A DNA stretch of 64,000 bases from Lineus longissimus (taxonomy: Eukaryota > Nemertea > Pilidiophora > Heteronemertea > Lineidae): contig NC_088326.1 of assembly GCF_910592395.1 (NCBI RefSeq), positions 4,033,001-4,097,000 of the forward strand, written 5' to 3'. The translations under genes and the position numbers were made by a program. Shown one piece after another: positions 46,660 through 58,508 of the stretch (position 1 is its first letter; the number at the start of each line of letters is the position of its first letter). The notes under the pieces are model-generated. The model was not told the origin of the DNA and searched no databases. It worked only from the letters and a program-made list of their open reading frames with translations.

Positions 46660-47310
46660 TGGTTGGGAAGGAAGCAGGTGTTGATGAGGAAAGTCTTAGT
46701 AGAATGAGAGAAATCTTTTTCTGATTTATGAGAATTTCTTTCCCAAAGCTCTTGGGCTCTGATTTCGTTTGAGACGGTTTGGAGTGATCTCAAGGAAATG
46801 TTGCCTGGAAGGAATCTAGTGCTCATTATAGATGGGATTGTGGCAGGTGTTGAACAGGAAAGTCTTAGTGGAATAAGTGAAGTCTGTTTCTGATTTATGA
46901 GAATTGTCTTTCCAAAAGATATTTGGCTCTGCTGTCCTTAGAGATGCTAGTTGTTACGATCTGGAGGAACTGGTTTGGTAGCTATGAAAGGGTAGAGATT
47001 TAGATCTGTGTCTAAAAATTGAGTGTTCTTGGATAGGAGTGAGCACATGAGGTGTTGAAGAGGAAACGTCCAAGAGAAAAATCCTATTCTGATTTATAGG
47101 GGCTATTACTGTGGAATGAAGACAGATGTTTAGTGTTGTGGATTCTACAATTTGTTTAGATTATTTTGAAAAGAAAGAATGCGTGGACACCGCTAGGGGA
47201 TGTGCTTGATAGGAGGAGAGTGTGACAGGTGTTTCCTACATTAGGCAGGAAATGTTCGAGAGAGAAATATTTTTCGGATTTATGGGCGTGTTCGCTGTAA
47301 AAGACTATGT
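46660..47310 (+). repeat. Diverged tandem array B, about 175-200 bp x 4
   Basis: GGCAGGTGTTGAACAGGAAA followed by GTCTTAGTGGAATAAG and TTTCTGATTTATGAGAATT recurs at about 46673, 46850, 47055 and 47223, increasingly diverged. Confidence 0.7.
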
Positions 47311-47884
47311 GCTCTGCTGTTCTTTCTGTGAAACTGTCGAATGAAGACAGTTCACTGATATGCACTCTCTGATATAGGCAAGAAAATATAATCAAAAGAT
47401 GCAGAACGAACGAGAAATTTACATAAACTTGAGCGTTATCGCAATCCTTGCGTAGACCAGATTCAATCGGAAGATCACAGATCATTGCTACGCAGGGTAT
47501 AAATCGTGTGCATTGACCACTGTGTAAATGAAGCCATTAGTTCACCTGCCCTCAGGTCAGAAACGGTAGGGAAACTGAACCTGAGACCTTCACAGTAAAG
47601 ACCCCTCACATCACCACTTATCCCTCTTGACATACAAGATCTCGGCCTGTTGATGAATCGGACTGGTCACCGCCATTGCAACTAGCAACTGCCCTCACCG
47701 CTTAACCACTGAATTCCTTCTTGATATTCAAGTGGCCATTCCTGACAACATTGGTCAATCTGGCATCTGGGCACAGGTTTCTAACATATTGCGGACACAT
47801 AATCGTGGACGGAATCCATAAGAAAGCAACCTAGGTGATTATTGTCCTATGATGAATGCCTCATTTGATGGTAGATGCGGCCAT

Positions 47885-48165
47885 GGAATGGGCTGCAGGT
47901 CAGCCTGAGGAATGTGGATGCAGTCTGAAGAAGGGTGCCACAGGTTGAGTCTGAGGAAAGGGTATGCAGGTTGAGTTTGAGGAATGGGGCTGTAGGTCGA
48001 ATCTGAGGAATGGGAATGCAGGTCAGGTCTGAGGAGTGCGGCTGCAGGTCAGGTTTGGGAATGGGGCTGCTGGTCAGGTCTAAGGAGTTGGGCTGCAGGT
48101 CAGGTCTGAGGAATGGGGCTGCAGGTCAGGTCTAAGGAAAGGTCAAGTCTGAAGAAGGGGTTGCT
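47885..48165 (+). repeat. Minisatellite, about 28 bp x 9
   Basis: Unit TGCAGGTCAGGTCTGAGGAA TGGGGC, nine diverged copies. Confidence 0.9.
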
Positions 48166-48429
48166 GATGGAGTTTTAGGAATGACATGTTCTGGATATTC
48201 TTTAGCACTGGTCACTCTAACTGTGAGCTCCTCTTGAAATAAAAGCAACCTCCTCGCGACATCGGCCAATCTGGCATCAGGGTTTGAGATTTCAACATAC
48301 CCCAGACACACGATCACGGCAGAATCCGTATGAAAGCAACATAATGGGTGATTATCATCTGATGATTAAATATGCCTCATTTAACCATTGATTCTGCAAT
48401 TGCATGCGCCACTCAAGGAACTCGATCCT

Positions 48430-48910
48430 ACTACGAATCCATACAGGTCTAATGACTTCTTATTAATCTTGGTTCCAGGGATCTTGGGCGTGCTCCGGTG
48501 TTGAAGTGTGCTTGATTGAATTTTGTGGAGAGGCTAGGTCAATTCTGGTGGATTGCATGTTGAATTGCGTATTCGACACCAGGGATGGCGTGTAAGGATC
48601 TATACGGGTTCAATGGCTTCTTACAAATCTTGCTTTTGGGGTTCTTAGATGTGTTCTGGCACTGTTCTGTTGTTGAAGTGTGCTATTGAATTATGTGGCA
48701 AGGTCAGGTCAGTTCTGGGGAATGACAAGTTTCCACTAAATGCCACTGGTGGGATGTCAATGAGGTTCAGACCTGAGGGATGCTGTGGCTCGTGTTTCAA
48801 ATCCGAGTAGGTGGTCATCTTCTTCCAAATCTTGCTAATGGTTCTTGTTGAAATGTGCTCAATTGAATGGCTGAACTGTGTGAGAGTGCAGGTCAATTCG
48901 GAGGATCTTC
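48430..48910 (+). repeat. Diverged tandem array C, about 165-180 bp x 3
   Basis: GACTTCTTATTAATCTTGGT, GGCTTCTTACAAATCTTGCT and CATCTTCTTCCAAATCTTGC mark three units. Each is followed by GTTGAAGTGTGCT, TTGAAT and AGGTCAATTC or AGGTCAGTTC. Confidence 0.7.
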
Positions 48911-49395
48911 ACACCGGTGTTCTGGCTTGAGTAATCACACTCCCCAAGATCTTTTTGATGGGGAAAATCCATACTCAAGTCGATGACAATTAAGATACAA
49001 TGCGACCTTTGCACACCTGATGATGGTCGTTTCACCCAGCAAAACTGTTGCTGATGTGGCTGAAATGAAACTGTAAATAGATCGTCTCTAGATCTTGGCT
49101 TCGAAGTAACGTATCCGCTAGATATTGCTGCCAGAGGAGATATCTTAACGGTAAAGTGTCTCGCAATAGATTCAATCAGGATTGATTAGATTTTGAAACG
49201 AGGTGAGGTGAGGTTAGTGGAATATTCCAGCAGGATATTGGTGATTGTCAGTTCCTGTTGCCTTAAATGGATGTTCCGGGTGGAGCATTTTGTTGTCATG
49301 TGCTCTCAACTCATTTGTGAGACAGGAGGCCATGAAAAGGAGACATGGCAGAGTATGATCAGGAACTTGAACTGTTTTGCTCTATTCGTTATCGT

Positions 49396-49675
49396 GCCAC
49401 TGTATGAACCCAGCCGATCCCTGAGGTCCCAGAACCTAGGTTTGCTCCTAGTACCCAGGTACCGCCTGGCATCATATGGTGGCAGAAGTTTTGTGGTGTA
49501 TGCTACACAACTCTGGAACAGACTAGACATGAATGTGCGAAATGCTCCAACTGTGAACACATTCAAAAAGGTGCTGAAGTCGAGATTATGGTGACTTTGT
49601 TTTCAAAGCGCAGCCGAGCAATCATACGTTATTGGATAATTGCGCTATATAAGTCTTATTTGAATTGAATTGAAT
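49396..49675 (+). mobile_element. 3' end of a non-LTR retrotransposon (LINE), 5'-truncated
   Basis: The last 65 codons of the frame ending at 49594 have the typical C-terminal signature of LINE reverse transcriptase ORFs: YEPSRSLRS, VPRYRLASYGGRSFVV, YATQLWNRL and FKKVLKSRLW, then a stop. It is followed by an 80-bp tail with GCGCTATATAAGTCTTATTT and GAATTGAATTGAAT, as in CR1/L2-type 3' ends. The palm and fingers domains are missing. Upstream codons to 49193 do not match. Confidence 0.85.
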
Positions 49676-52189
49676 ATTGGCGGGCCAATTCTCAATCGGC
49701 CCAGCCGTCCAAAAAGATTCAAACTATGAATTACAACTCTCGTTTTGATAATCTGAAGGTACTTTCAGTCTACTAAGCTATCGGGTTGGAATATATTACT
49801 TGGGAGAGAAATCAATACATTGGTGTTTATTTTGTATCTTTACATGTCTCAGGTATTCATTTCTAAAAGAGTCTTTATGAAAATCCTCTTTAACAAATTA
49901 TAAAAAACTTTCTTATAAGTTATAGATTCAGATTTTTTTTCTCGAAATGCGTTGGCTTGACTGTGAGATTGTCTCTGTACCATGCAGCTTGGTATAAAAT
50001 TTTGGCAGATATCAATTCAGTGAAACGTTGACTGAATTGTGTCGGAAGCTAGCCTGAGGGCATCCTGGCATAACCAGTGGTTTTGATATATACTCTGCCA
50101 ATCGATACAATTGCGGATTCTATATAACAAATGTCGCGAAATCAAAATGGTGAAATTCTATCTTTTTTAAAGAAATTTTTACCAATCGCAAAAATGATTA
50201 TGCACAAAACTTTATAGTTTGGCAGCGCCAGGAGCTCAGATTTTATATTTTGAAGAAAAAAACATCAAACGAATAAAATTTTAAAACAAACACCTGAGGT
50301 GACAATTTTTACCATTGTCTGGCTTGCATGAAAACAATGCTCACACCCATGAACTCGTTTTGAATTATTTTCAAAATTGAGAAAAAATATACGGCTGGAT
50401 CCAGGACAACCTCGGATTCTTTCATCTGTAGGTGCACAATGGTATTTGATGTGTATAACTGGGGAGATTGGAATTTTCTCCTCTGGCAGATTTTTATTTT
50501 GAGCATCCCAGGTCCTGGGAATATCGTATTGTTTTGCATGGCCCCTTATAGCAAATTGCAGTGTGTTGAATTATAACCAATAATTAATAAATGTATGCCC
50601 ATGACATTTCTTTGTTTTGAAACGGCACTTTCAAGGCAAGTGCAGTTGCAATAAATTGGGAAGGCCTACATGTCTAGCACCAAAGTAAACTCCAGGCAGT
50701 CTAGATTGTTGTAATAGGCACCTCGCACGTCGTCCCTTTTGGGATGAAGTGTTGGTCTGTCCTGAGCATTATGCGGATGGATTAGGATATGCATTAGGTC
50801 TCTCATTTGAAGAACTTCTGTCAATTGTGATACCATCTTTTGAAGTAGAGACGGTTGTCGACCAGGTGATATTCTTGAGTCACCACTCTCTTCTGCCAAA
50901 GCAATTGTTATTCCAGCGCATGACATGCCGAAACCACAAATCACGAACCCCGGTAGTCCCGTGCCAATTCTGGTCTTGTCTATGACCCCTTAGGGACACG
51001 GTTACCACAGCAGGCCGAGATAACATAATATCATCTATTGCGACCATGGAATGGATGGTTGAAGGGATTCATTGAACGATTGTACCCTTTAGGTTCAACA
51101 GCATATCTTGGTTTCAGGTTGACAAAGCTTGGAGAGAGTTGAGGCTATATGCACTTCCTCCCTTTCAAACCTTGGTGAAGACTTGAAGGTTTCAGACAGT
51201 GACACACATTTAAATGAAGTTTTAAAAGTACTTCTGGATTTGAAATCTCTGCGTTGCATCTGACACCATTTATACCACTTAATGGATCATTTGAGGGATC
51301 AAATCAACCTTTCCCAGAAGTTTTGACCTTTTTGCTTACAGTGCCATTTTTCGTGAAATGGAGTATAGTCTCTTGGTTCGCTTACTGTATTTCTGATCCC
51401 CACCTTGCCCTGTTTATCTGGCCTCGTCCAGATGAATTGTCTGAGCCATCTGACTATCTCAGAATAGCCATTTGTGAATGCGAAGAAAATCGACTGGATC
51501 CCGCTTTTGTCATATTGTTGTTGTCCGGGCGATCGGCACAGTATGGAGATTTCGGATACCATGGAAATACCACAGGGAGTATAAAGCAAATCCATAAAGT
51601 CACCGGGTACCCTGGCCTAAGTAATGATTAATTCTTGTGGCTGATGCAGTCGCTAGAGGCTCAGATGCACACATTGTAGTCCACGCTGACCAAGTATAAT
51701 CTTCTAAAATTGATTCAGATGTCGAGAGTTCTCTGCTAAGTTTTCTTTTATCCTGGTGGTAAGCTTAGATTTTGTGGAAGTTTAAGTTTTTCCTCAATTT
51801 GATGGTCTGGTAGTTCTGATAGTAAGAAGCAGAAAACCCTTCTAAAAGTGCCTTTCATATCTGGTCAAACATTTCTTAAACAGAAAAACCTTTGTAGCTT
51901 TGAAGAAAATGAATTGTAATGGTCTGATAGCAGTGGAAAAAATTGTATGTGGTCTGGTGCCCCAACAAACCAAAATTTTCAGCAGAGGACAGTTTTATCT
52001 CAGATTCTCTCACATAATACCTGCATGACTGAAGAGGCAATGTTCTTTACAGTATCGCAAAAAAGCCAATTTTTATGGCAGCAGCAATCGGAGCAGAATT
52101 TTCGGAGGCAGATTTGTGCTCGGTGTGGCTTCCCGTTTATCCAGGATCCACAAATAGGAATCTGAAGCATCTCAGCCATGTCAATTCTG
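49676..52189. other. Intergenic, no gene recognised
   Basis: Plus-strand frames at 50749-50985 and 51254-51631 overlap minus-strand frames and match nothing I know. No repeat boundary was assigned. Confidence 0.45.
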
Positions 52190-52194
52190 ATAAA

Positions 52195-52800
52195 ATGAAA
52201 TTGATTGATGTGTCATCCTAACATGGTCTGAGGGCAGTATCTTGAATTGATGGCCATGTTTTTGCCAGGTAATGGCTCCTCAGGGGAAGGGTTGAGTCCA
52301 AGGTGATCTGATAAGGACAGTGGCTGCTATTACTGGGAAGTGAGGTGGCACAGTTGAAGGGCTTCTGACTTGTGATCAGAAGGTGGGGGATTCAATGCTT
52401 GGTCAGTGCCAGATTTTAACTGGATTGAACTGGTCTGCCTTGATTGATATGCCATCCAGACATGGTCTGAAGTGATCTTGAGACCACAACAGGAGAGGGA
52501 AGACAAGTTTGGTCTTGTGATATTGTGGACTCCTCTTTGGTCTAGGTGCCAGAGTTGGATACTTACAAGTATAGCGAAATCTGCTGATAAAATGAAAATG
52601 ATTGACCAGCCATTCAAACATGGTCTAATGACAGTATCTTGAATTGATGGCAGTGTTACCAGGTAATGGCTCGTCAGGGGAGGGGTCGAGTCCAAGGTTG
52701 ATCCGATAAGGACGGTGGCTGGTACTATAACTGGGAGGAGAAGGGCTTTTGACTTGTGTTCTTCAGGTTAAGGATTCAAAGCTTGGTCAGTGCCATTTGG
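52195..52800 (+). repeat. Two-copy direct duplication (about 405 bp) containing a tRNA-like segment
   Basis: CAGTATCTTGAATTGATGGC, CAGGTAATGGCTCCTCAGGG and GATTCAATGCTTGGTCAGTG recur about 405 bp later (52633 onward). The segment GAAGGGCTTCTGACTTGTGA then TCAGAAGG resembles a tRNA anticodon arm, suggesting a duplicated SINE. Confidence 0.7.
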
Positions 52801-53129
52801 CACTTTGAACTGGCCTGAAGTAGTCAAGTCAAGCCTTGATTTCTACTGAAAGGTTTCTGGACTGTCTGTTGGGGTTTCTTTGGTGGTAAGCTTCAAATAC
52901 AAGGAAGCAGTCCTTTTCATTGAAGAGTCACATGAAAGCCGGAATGTGCCAATACAATGTACTTAGTCTTCACATATCTTTTGGCCAAGGTAGTTGAAAA
53001 TGTGTACCTGACAGCTGGAAGCAGATGTTTTTAATGTAACCTTGAGACAGAGCTATTTGGCTGTAGCCCAGATGGTTTTCTCATAGCGAGAGACACCAGA
53101 CTAGTCTGCTCGTTAACTGAAATTGATCA

Positions 53130-54020
53130 ATGTGCTTGCCAAATGAGATCTAATGAAAGATCTTGAATTGCTGGGGCCCAACCGGAACAGGTAATGGATT
53201 ACCCAGTCTGACATGTTAATGGCTGATCTCACGCCTGACTCTGTCTGGCCTCGATGTCTGCCAAGCTGTGGTTTCCAAAAGCTGTACTAAGGGGAGAAAT
53301 TTTCATTGAGATGAAAATTTGTTTCAGTTTTGGGTGATGAACCCCAGAGGCTTATCGAATGAGATCATGATTTGCTGGGGCTCAATTGGACCAGGTAATG
53401 GATTATCCAGTCTGACATGTTGGAGGCTGATCTCACTTAAGAGGACTGCCTGATATGTCTGACAACTTGTGGTCTCAAATAGCTACTAAGAAAAGAAATT
53501 TTCATTCACTGAGATTTAAATTTGTTTCAGTTTTGGGTGATGAACCTCAGAGGCTGATCGAATGAGTAAAATGCTTGGACTCTACCGAAACAAGCTTTGG
53601 GTTATCCAGTCTGACATGTTAGAGGCTAAGCTCCCGCAAGAGGACTGCCTGACATGTCTGACAAGTTACGGTCTCAAGAAGCTGTACTGAGGAAACAAAT
53701 TTTATTCACTGAGATAAAGTTTTGTTTCAGTAACCTCCGAGGCTGATCGAATGAGACCTTGAATCGTTGGGGCACCACTGGAACAGGTATAAGATTATCC
53801 AGTCAGACATGTTAGGGGCTAAGCTCACGCAAGAGGACTGCCTGACATGTCTGACAAGTTGTGGTCTCAAGAAGCTGTACTGAGGAAACAAATTTTATTC
53901 ACTGAGATAAAGTTTTGTTTCAGTAACCTCAGAGGCTGATCGAATGAGATCTTGAATCATTGGGGCTCCACTGGAACAGGTATAAGATTATCCAGTCAGA
54001 CATGTTAGGGGCTGAGCTCT
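53130..54020 (+). repeat. Tandem array D, about 185-205 bp x 5
   Basis: GGTAATGGATTACCCAGTCT with GACATGTTAATGGCTGA, and later GGTATAAGATTATCCAGTCA with GACATGTTAGGGGCT, recur at about 53190, 53393, 53594, 53786 and 53977. Intervening words are AGAGGACTGCCTGACATGTC, CTGTACTGAGGAAACAAATT and GAGGCTGATCGAATGAG. The last two copies are nearly identical. Confidence 0.9.
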
Positions 54021-54672
54021 GGTGGCCAAGTCCAGATTTGTGCATAATTGAGTGATGACAATCCTTTATATCCTCTTACCATAATACCATTCTACTAGTT
54101 CCAATCGCGGATCGGCAGAACAAGCCTCTTCCTTTGGTAAGACTCTGAAACCCACTCGACGATGCGACTTCGTTACATTACTAGTAGCTTCTTGAACAGT
54201 AGATGATTGTTTACCCAGTGCTGACTCGGCAAATATTCATCTATCTCCAGGAGACGGCCTTAAATTATTAATTGCGATCGCAAAAGAATTTAATCATGGT
54301 TACATGTCATGTCCGCGAGATTATTCAGAATTTACTGACATTGGTGGACGCATTACCATCGAGAAAAGATTATAGGTTATAACTTTGATAATAAAGAGAT
54401 ATGATCAACTTTTAACTATTTCAACCCCAATGTTGCCAGTTGATGTCTTTGGTGATGTTGTCTGCTCATTGGACTTACAGGCTAAAGGTCATTAAGTGCG
54501 TGAACAAATTAACTCTATTTTGTCTCCTCTTGGTTTCAAGTAAAACAGACTAATATGAAGTGAGGTGTCAGCCAAATAGGCCACAGGGTCATGCTTTGGA
54601 GTGATGCACCTGTCTAGTCTGCAGGTCAGTGGTAGCGAAAGGGTTATTCCTTTTGCCACCGAGTCAGATCTG

Positions 54673-55096
54673 ATAGTAGCAAGGATTAGCACAATTCCGA
54701 CTGCCACTCTGACTGAAACTCTGAGATGGAATAGTAGCCACCTATGGATACTTTTGATTTAAATTATTTGATGGACGCGAGCCATTGATGAAACACTGTC
54801 AATGGGAGGAAGAATTTGGCGTCTTAAATCGATTGCGTGCATAAACCGCGAATATTGAAGGCGTATTCCTATTCCTGTCGATTTCTTACGAATAGGAATA
54901 CAACATCAATATTCACGATTTAAGAGCAAAATAGATTAAAGACGCTGATTCTTTTTCCCACGTGTGATGGTTTTCCAGTAGTGGAAACCATCCATCAAAT
55001 CATTTAAATCGCGGTTGCCCATTGGTTGCTGCTATTAGCTCTTGGAGTTTCAGTCGAGTGGGAGTCGGAATGGTGTTACTCCTCGCTAGTCTACCT
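54673..55096. mobile_element. Snap-back palindromic element, about 425 bp
   Basis: The arms pair along nearly the whole length: AATTCCGACTGCCACTCTGA against TCGAGTGGGAGTCGGAATGG; TTTAAATTATTTGATGGACG against CCATCCATCAAATCATTTAA; GCGTATTCCTATTC against GAATAGGAATACA, with the centre near 54885. Arms are about 80 percent complementary by eye. No target duplication was assigned. Confidence 0.8.
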
Positions 55097-55252
55097 TTGA
55101 GCCCAGACTTTTGCACAGAAAGCATTTTGACCTCAAATTGCCTGCATAAGTTTGATAGCAAGAAAGTAGCTCCCAAATAATGGAAAGTTTGGAAAATATT
55201 GATTGAAAATGCTATAGTTAGGTAACCAGATGATTGAGACGTTGAGTCTTAA

Positions 55253-55851
55253 AGGGACAACTTGGACGTGTGATTCACCTGACCAGGGGGATAATACCCC
55301 TGTTTGACACCATGCACCGCCACCAGTAGTAACACCAGTGCTGTGGATCTCTAATAATGATTTTCACCAGTGTTAAGAGGCAGTTTTGGACATGGCTTGT
55401 GAATTTCAAGCAGGCCTATGGTTACATCCTGATCAAGTGCATTGTTCATTGCAGTTTGATGTTTTTTCAATGATCCTGTTTGGTGACATTGCGGGCCTGC
55501 TTTAAAGTGATACTATGATGTGATTTACAACTTTGCGGAAATACGTCCGCTTTTAATTGTTGATCACAAATGTAAAGCTCAAATTTTCCATTTTTGATTA
55601 GATTTATTATAAAATCGCTGAATGGAAACCACCGCGACTGCGAAAACGTTCATGTTGTGACGTCATCAACGAAAACGTCGTCGAAGCGAGCCGTCCATCA
55701 ATTTCTCGAAAATGTGCATTTCGATTCGAAAACCTTACCGATTTATGAGAAAGTGACGTAGTCATTTGTCAAAAACCGAAATTTGACACGAGTTACCCTT
55801 TAAGCCATTTTTGTATGAAAAACAAACGTATTTCATGCCCAAGTTGTCCCT
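55253..55851. mobile_element. TTAA-flanked MITE, family T4
   Basis: About 600 bp between TTAA at 55249-55252 and 55852-55855. Starts AGGGACAACTTGGACGTGTG and ends GCCCAAGTTGTCCCT (inverted repeat AGGGACAACTTGG). A second TTAA-bounded stretch is inside (TTTAAAGTGATACTATG at 55501 to GAGTTACCCTTTAA at 55788-55802), possibly a nested element. Confidence 0.85.
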
Positions 55852-56524
55852 TTAAGTGCAACCAAGTAGGAAGACAACTCCGGATGTTTCTTTGAATGAT
55901 ACAAGATGTGCGTTGTAGGAGTTAATGGGGGACTGACATCAGAGCTGACGGTTTAACCATTGTCTCATCCAGGTTACGGCTTGGATTTCAACGGATGCGG
56001 GTTGAAACTCCATCTCGTAATATCTTTTGTGCTAATGTCAAAGTGCTACAGATATTTTTTGTGTCTTAAAATGACATTTCTGGTGAGAAAAACCTCTGAG
56101 CATAGAAAAAGTATGAGGCAGGAGTAAATTGTGAGATGCATAAAACCTGACGATTTTGTTATTGTGTTGCTTTGGCCTTGGGAGAAAGGCTTGGCTTTTA
56201 ACATATCACATTTCAAACATGATAGCAACTCCGATTTCTTCTAATGTACAGTACGGTTATGATAAATAAATTTTTATTGTTGCATTCTCGTCAAATGGTA
56301 AAAAAGGTATTCGTACCTTAAAATTACATTTCTGATGAAAAACGCCTTCAAGCATGTTCTGAAATGACATTTCAAACATGTTAGCATGTCCTACTTCTTC
56401 TAATGTACAATACGGTTATGATTAATAAATTGAATTTAATTGCATTCTCCTGGTAAAAAAAGAGTAAAAAGGTAATTGTACCTTAAACAAATTTCTGGTG
56501 AAAAACTTCAAGCATGTCATGAAA

Positions 56525-57560
56525 AGATATAATAATAATAATCATGAGACTTATATAGTGCTATATCCAACTGGTTGGGAACGCCCCATGTGCCACCTAG
56601 GGCACGAAGGGTCCTAAGGTAAAAGGTAAGGATATCCAACTGGTTTCAGTGGCTCAAAGCGCTTCAAATTATTACCCCTAACTATTTGCCTGTACTATTG
56701 TGATTCAAGCTCTACTCTCTGGGAGTATTACAGGTCCGAGCTGCAGCTATACAGTGCTCAGGACTAACAGTCATAGTACGCCATCTCTGCCAGCTAGGTA
56801 CCCATTAACTCCTGGGTGGAGGGAAGCAAGTAGGGTAAAGTGCCTTGCTCAAGACTAACAGTCATAGTTCGCCATCTCTGCCAGCTAGGTACCCATTAAC
56901 TCCTGGGTGGAGGGAAGCAAGTAGGGTAAAGTGCCTTGCTCAGGACTAACAGTCATAGTTCGCCATCTCTGCCAGCTAGGTACCCATTAACTCCTGGGTG
57001 GAGGGAAGCAAGTAGGGTAAAGTGCCTTGCTCAAGACTAACAGTCATAGTTCGCCATCTCTGCCAGCTAGGTACCCATTAACTCCTGGGTGGAGGGAAGC
57101 AAGTAGGGTAAAGTGCCTTGCTCAGGACTAACAGTCATAGTTCGCCATCTCTGCCAGCTAGGTACCCATTTACTCCTGGGTGGAGGGAAGCAAGTAGGGT
57201 AAAGTGCCTTGCTCAGGACTAACAGTCATAGTTCGCCATCTCTGCCAGCTAGGTACCCATTAACTCCTGGGTGGAGGGAAGCAAGTAGGGTAAAGTGCCT
57301 TGCTCAGGACTAACAGTCATATATTGCCATCTCTGCCAGCTAGGTACCCATTAACTCCTGGGTGGAGGGAAGCAAGTAGGGTAAAGTGCCTTGCTCAAGA
57401 CTAACAGTCATAGTTCGCCATCTCTGCCAGCTAGGTACCCATTAACTCCTGGGTGGAGGGAAGCAAGTAGGGTAATGTGCGGTGACCCTTCCGAGAATCG
57501 AACCCACAACCTCCTGATTCTGAAGCCAGTGCTCTAACCACTAGACCACTAATCTCCCCG
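56525..57560 (-). mobile_element. tRNA-derived SINE (family 5) with eightfold amplified body
   Basis: In minus-strand order: a tRNA-like head at 57560-57480 (TGGTCTAGTGGTTAGAGCAC, TTCAGAATCAGGAGGTTG, GGGTTCGATTCTCGG), a body amplified as 91-bp tandem units (57475-56752), then a tail with AGCGCTTTGAGCCACTG and GATATAGCACTATATAAG ending in an ATTATT-type tract at 56530. The head and single body are as in 28915-29115; the tail resembles the LINE tail at 49640, as expected for a SINE using LINE machinery. Confidence 0.85.
56752..57475 (-). repeat. 91-bp tandem repeat x 8 inside the SINE
   Basis: GTCATAGTTCGCCATCTCTG recurs at about 56769, 56861, 56951, 57043, 57134, 57225, 57316 and 57407. Units are nearly identical. 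The variant AAGACTAAC/AGGACTAAC alternates in the first four copies, suggesting a 182-bp dimer step of duplication. Confidence 0.95.
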
Positions 57561-58508
57561 TATGATGTGGGTGTAAATGATGATTATACGCTACATCATA
57601 TCTGATAAATTCTATCATTGTGTACCATAGGATGAGGTCGTATCTCAACAGATACATTGTCTAATATTGCTTTTAGTGTAATGTAACAACAACCGAAAAA
57701 ACGAAAAATTCCTGAGTCTTTTCGTTCCGTTCTAGATGCCAAAAACTCTTTCTTGTGGCGTAAAGTTACATCCTTTTAGTCATTTTTATCAGCTCCCACT
57801 TTTTGTCATTCGTTCATTTCTGCGATGTGAGAACAAGAGCTGTTACATAAACGACGACAGTACTCGAATCCACAATATTTTTGTGCCTATTTATTCGTAC
57901 CTGATTTGGCAGATCTAGGTTATTCGTGAAATTCACATAACTAAAACACGCGACAAAAATTGGCAGTATGCAATAATGTGCTAAAATTTCCAACTAATAC
58001 TGTCAAAACCCAGTAATGATTTATGACCATTTTAGTTTGCGGTTTTGTGAAATTGCAGTTTTTACATACCATACTTTTAATCTAGCGTTTTGGCAACCCC
58101 GAACGGTAATTGCAGAGTACTCGCGATGCATGTTGAAATGTACACAAAAGCTCGCAATTGCGATCGCGATGCTTGCTATGGTAATCACGACGTTTGCTTG
58201 AAAAGACACAAGCTAAGGTTGGTGGAGTATTAGCGTGTTTTTGATAATTACAATTTGGGTTTCTCTTTAGCTGCCATACGTTTTTGAAATCATCTGTAAA
58301 TGCAAATTTAAAAAAAAGAAGCACATGAATAGTTCTGGGTTGACAGTAAGCTCCATGGTATCTATTACTTCAAACAAAACATTGGTGAACAAAAAATCTG
58401 ACTCATGTGACAATAGCGTACCCTGGATGCTGTAGGATGTCAGGTGAATCAGAAAAATGAGTGACTTGTATTGCAGCGTTTGTACCTCAAGGCAATGAAA
58501 AACATTTA
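57561..58508. other. Intergenic, no gene recognised
   Basis: Short frames at 57736 and 58016-58324 lack support. Confidence 0.5.

Noticed and set aside
49193-49395. First half of the 133-aa frame as part of the LINE protein
   Set aside because: Only codons from about 49396 match the LINE C-terminus; the earlier part has no reverse transcriptase motifs.
51254-51631. 125-aa frame
   Set aside because: No recognisable motif, overlaps a 98-aa minus-strand frame, and has no supporting splice sites.
52330-52695. 121-aa minus-strand frame
   Set aside because: Lies across the duplicated tRNA-like/SINE unit and is explained by it.
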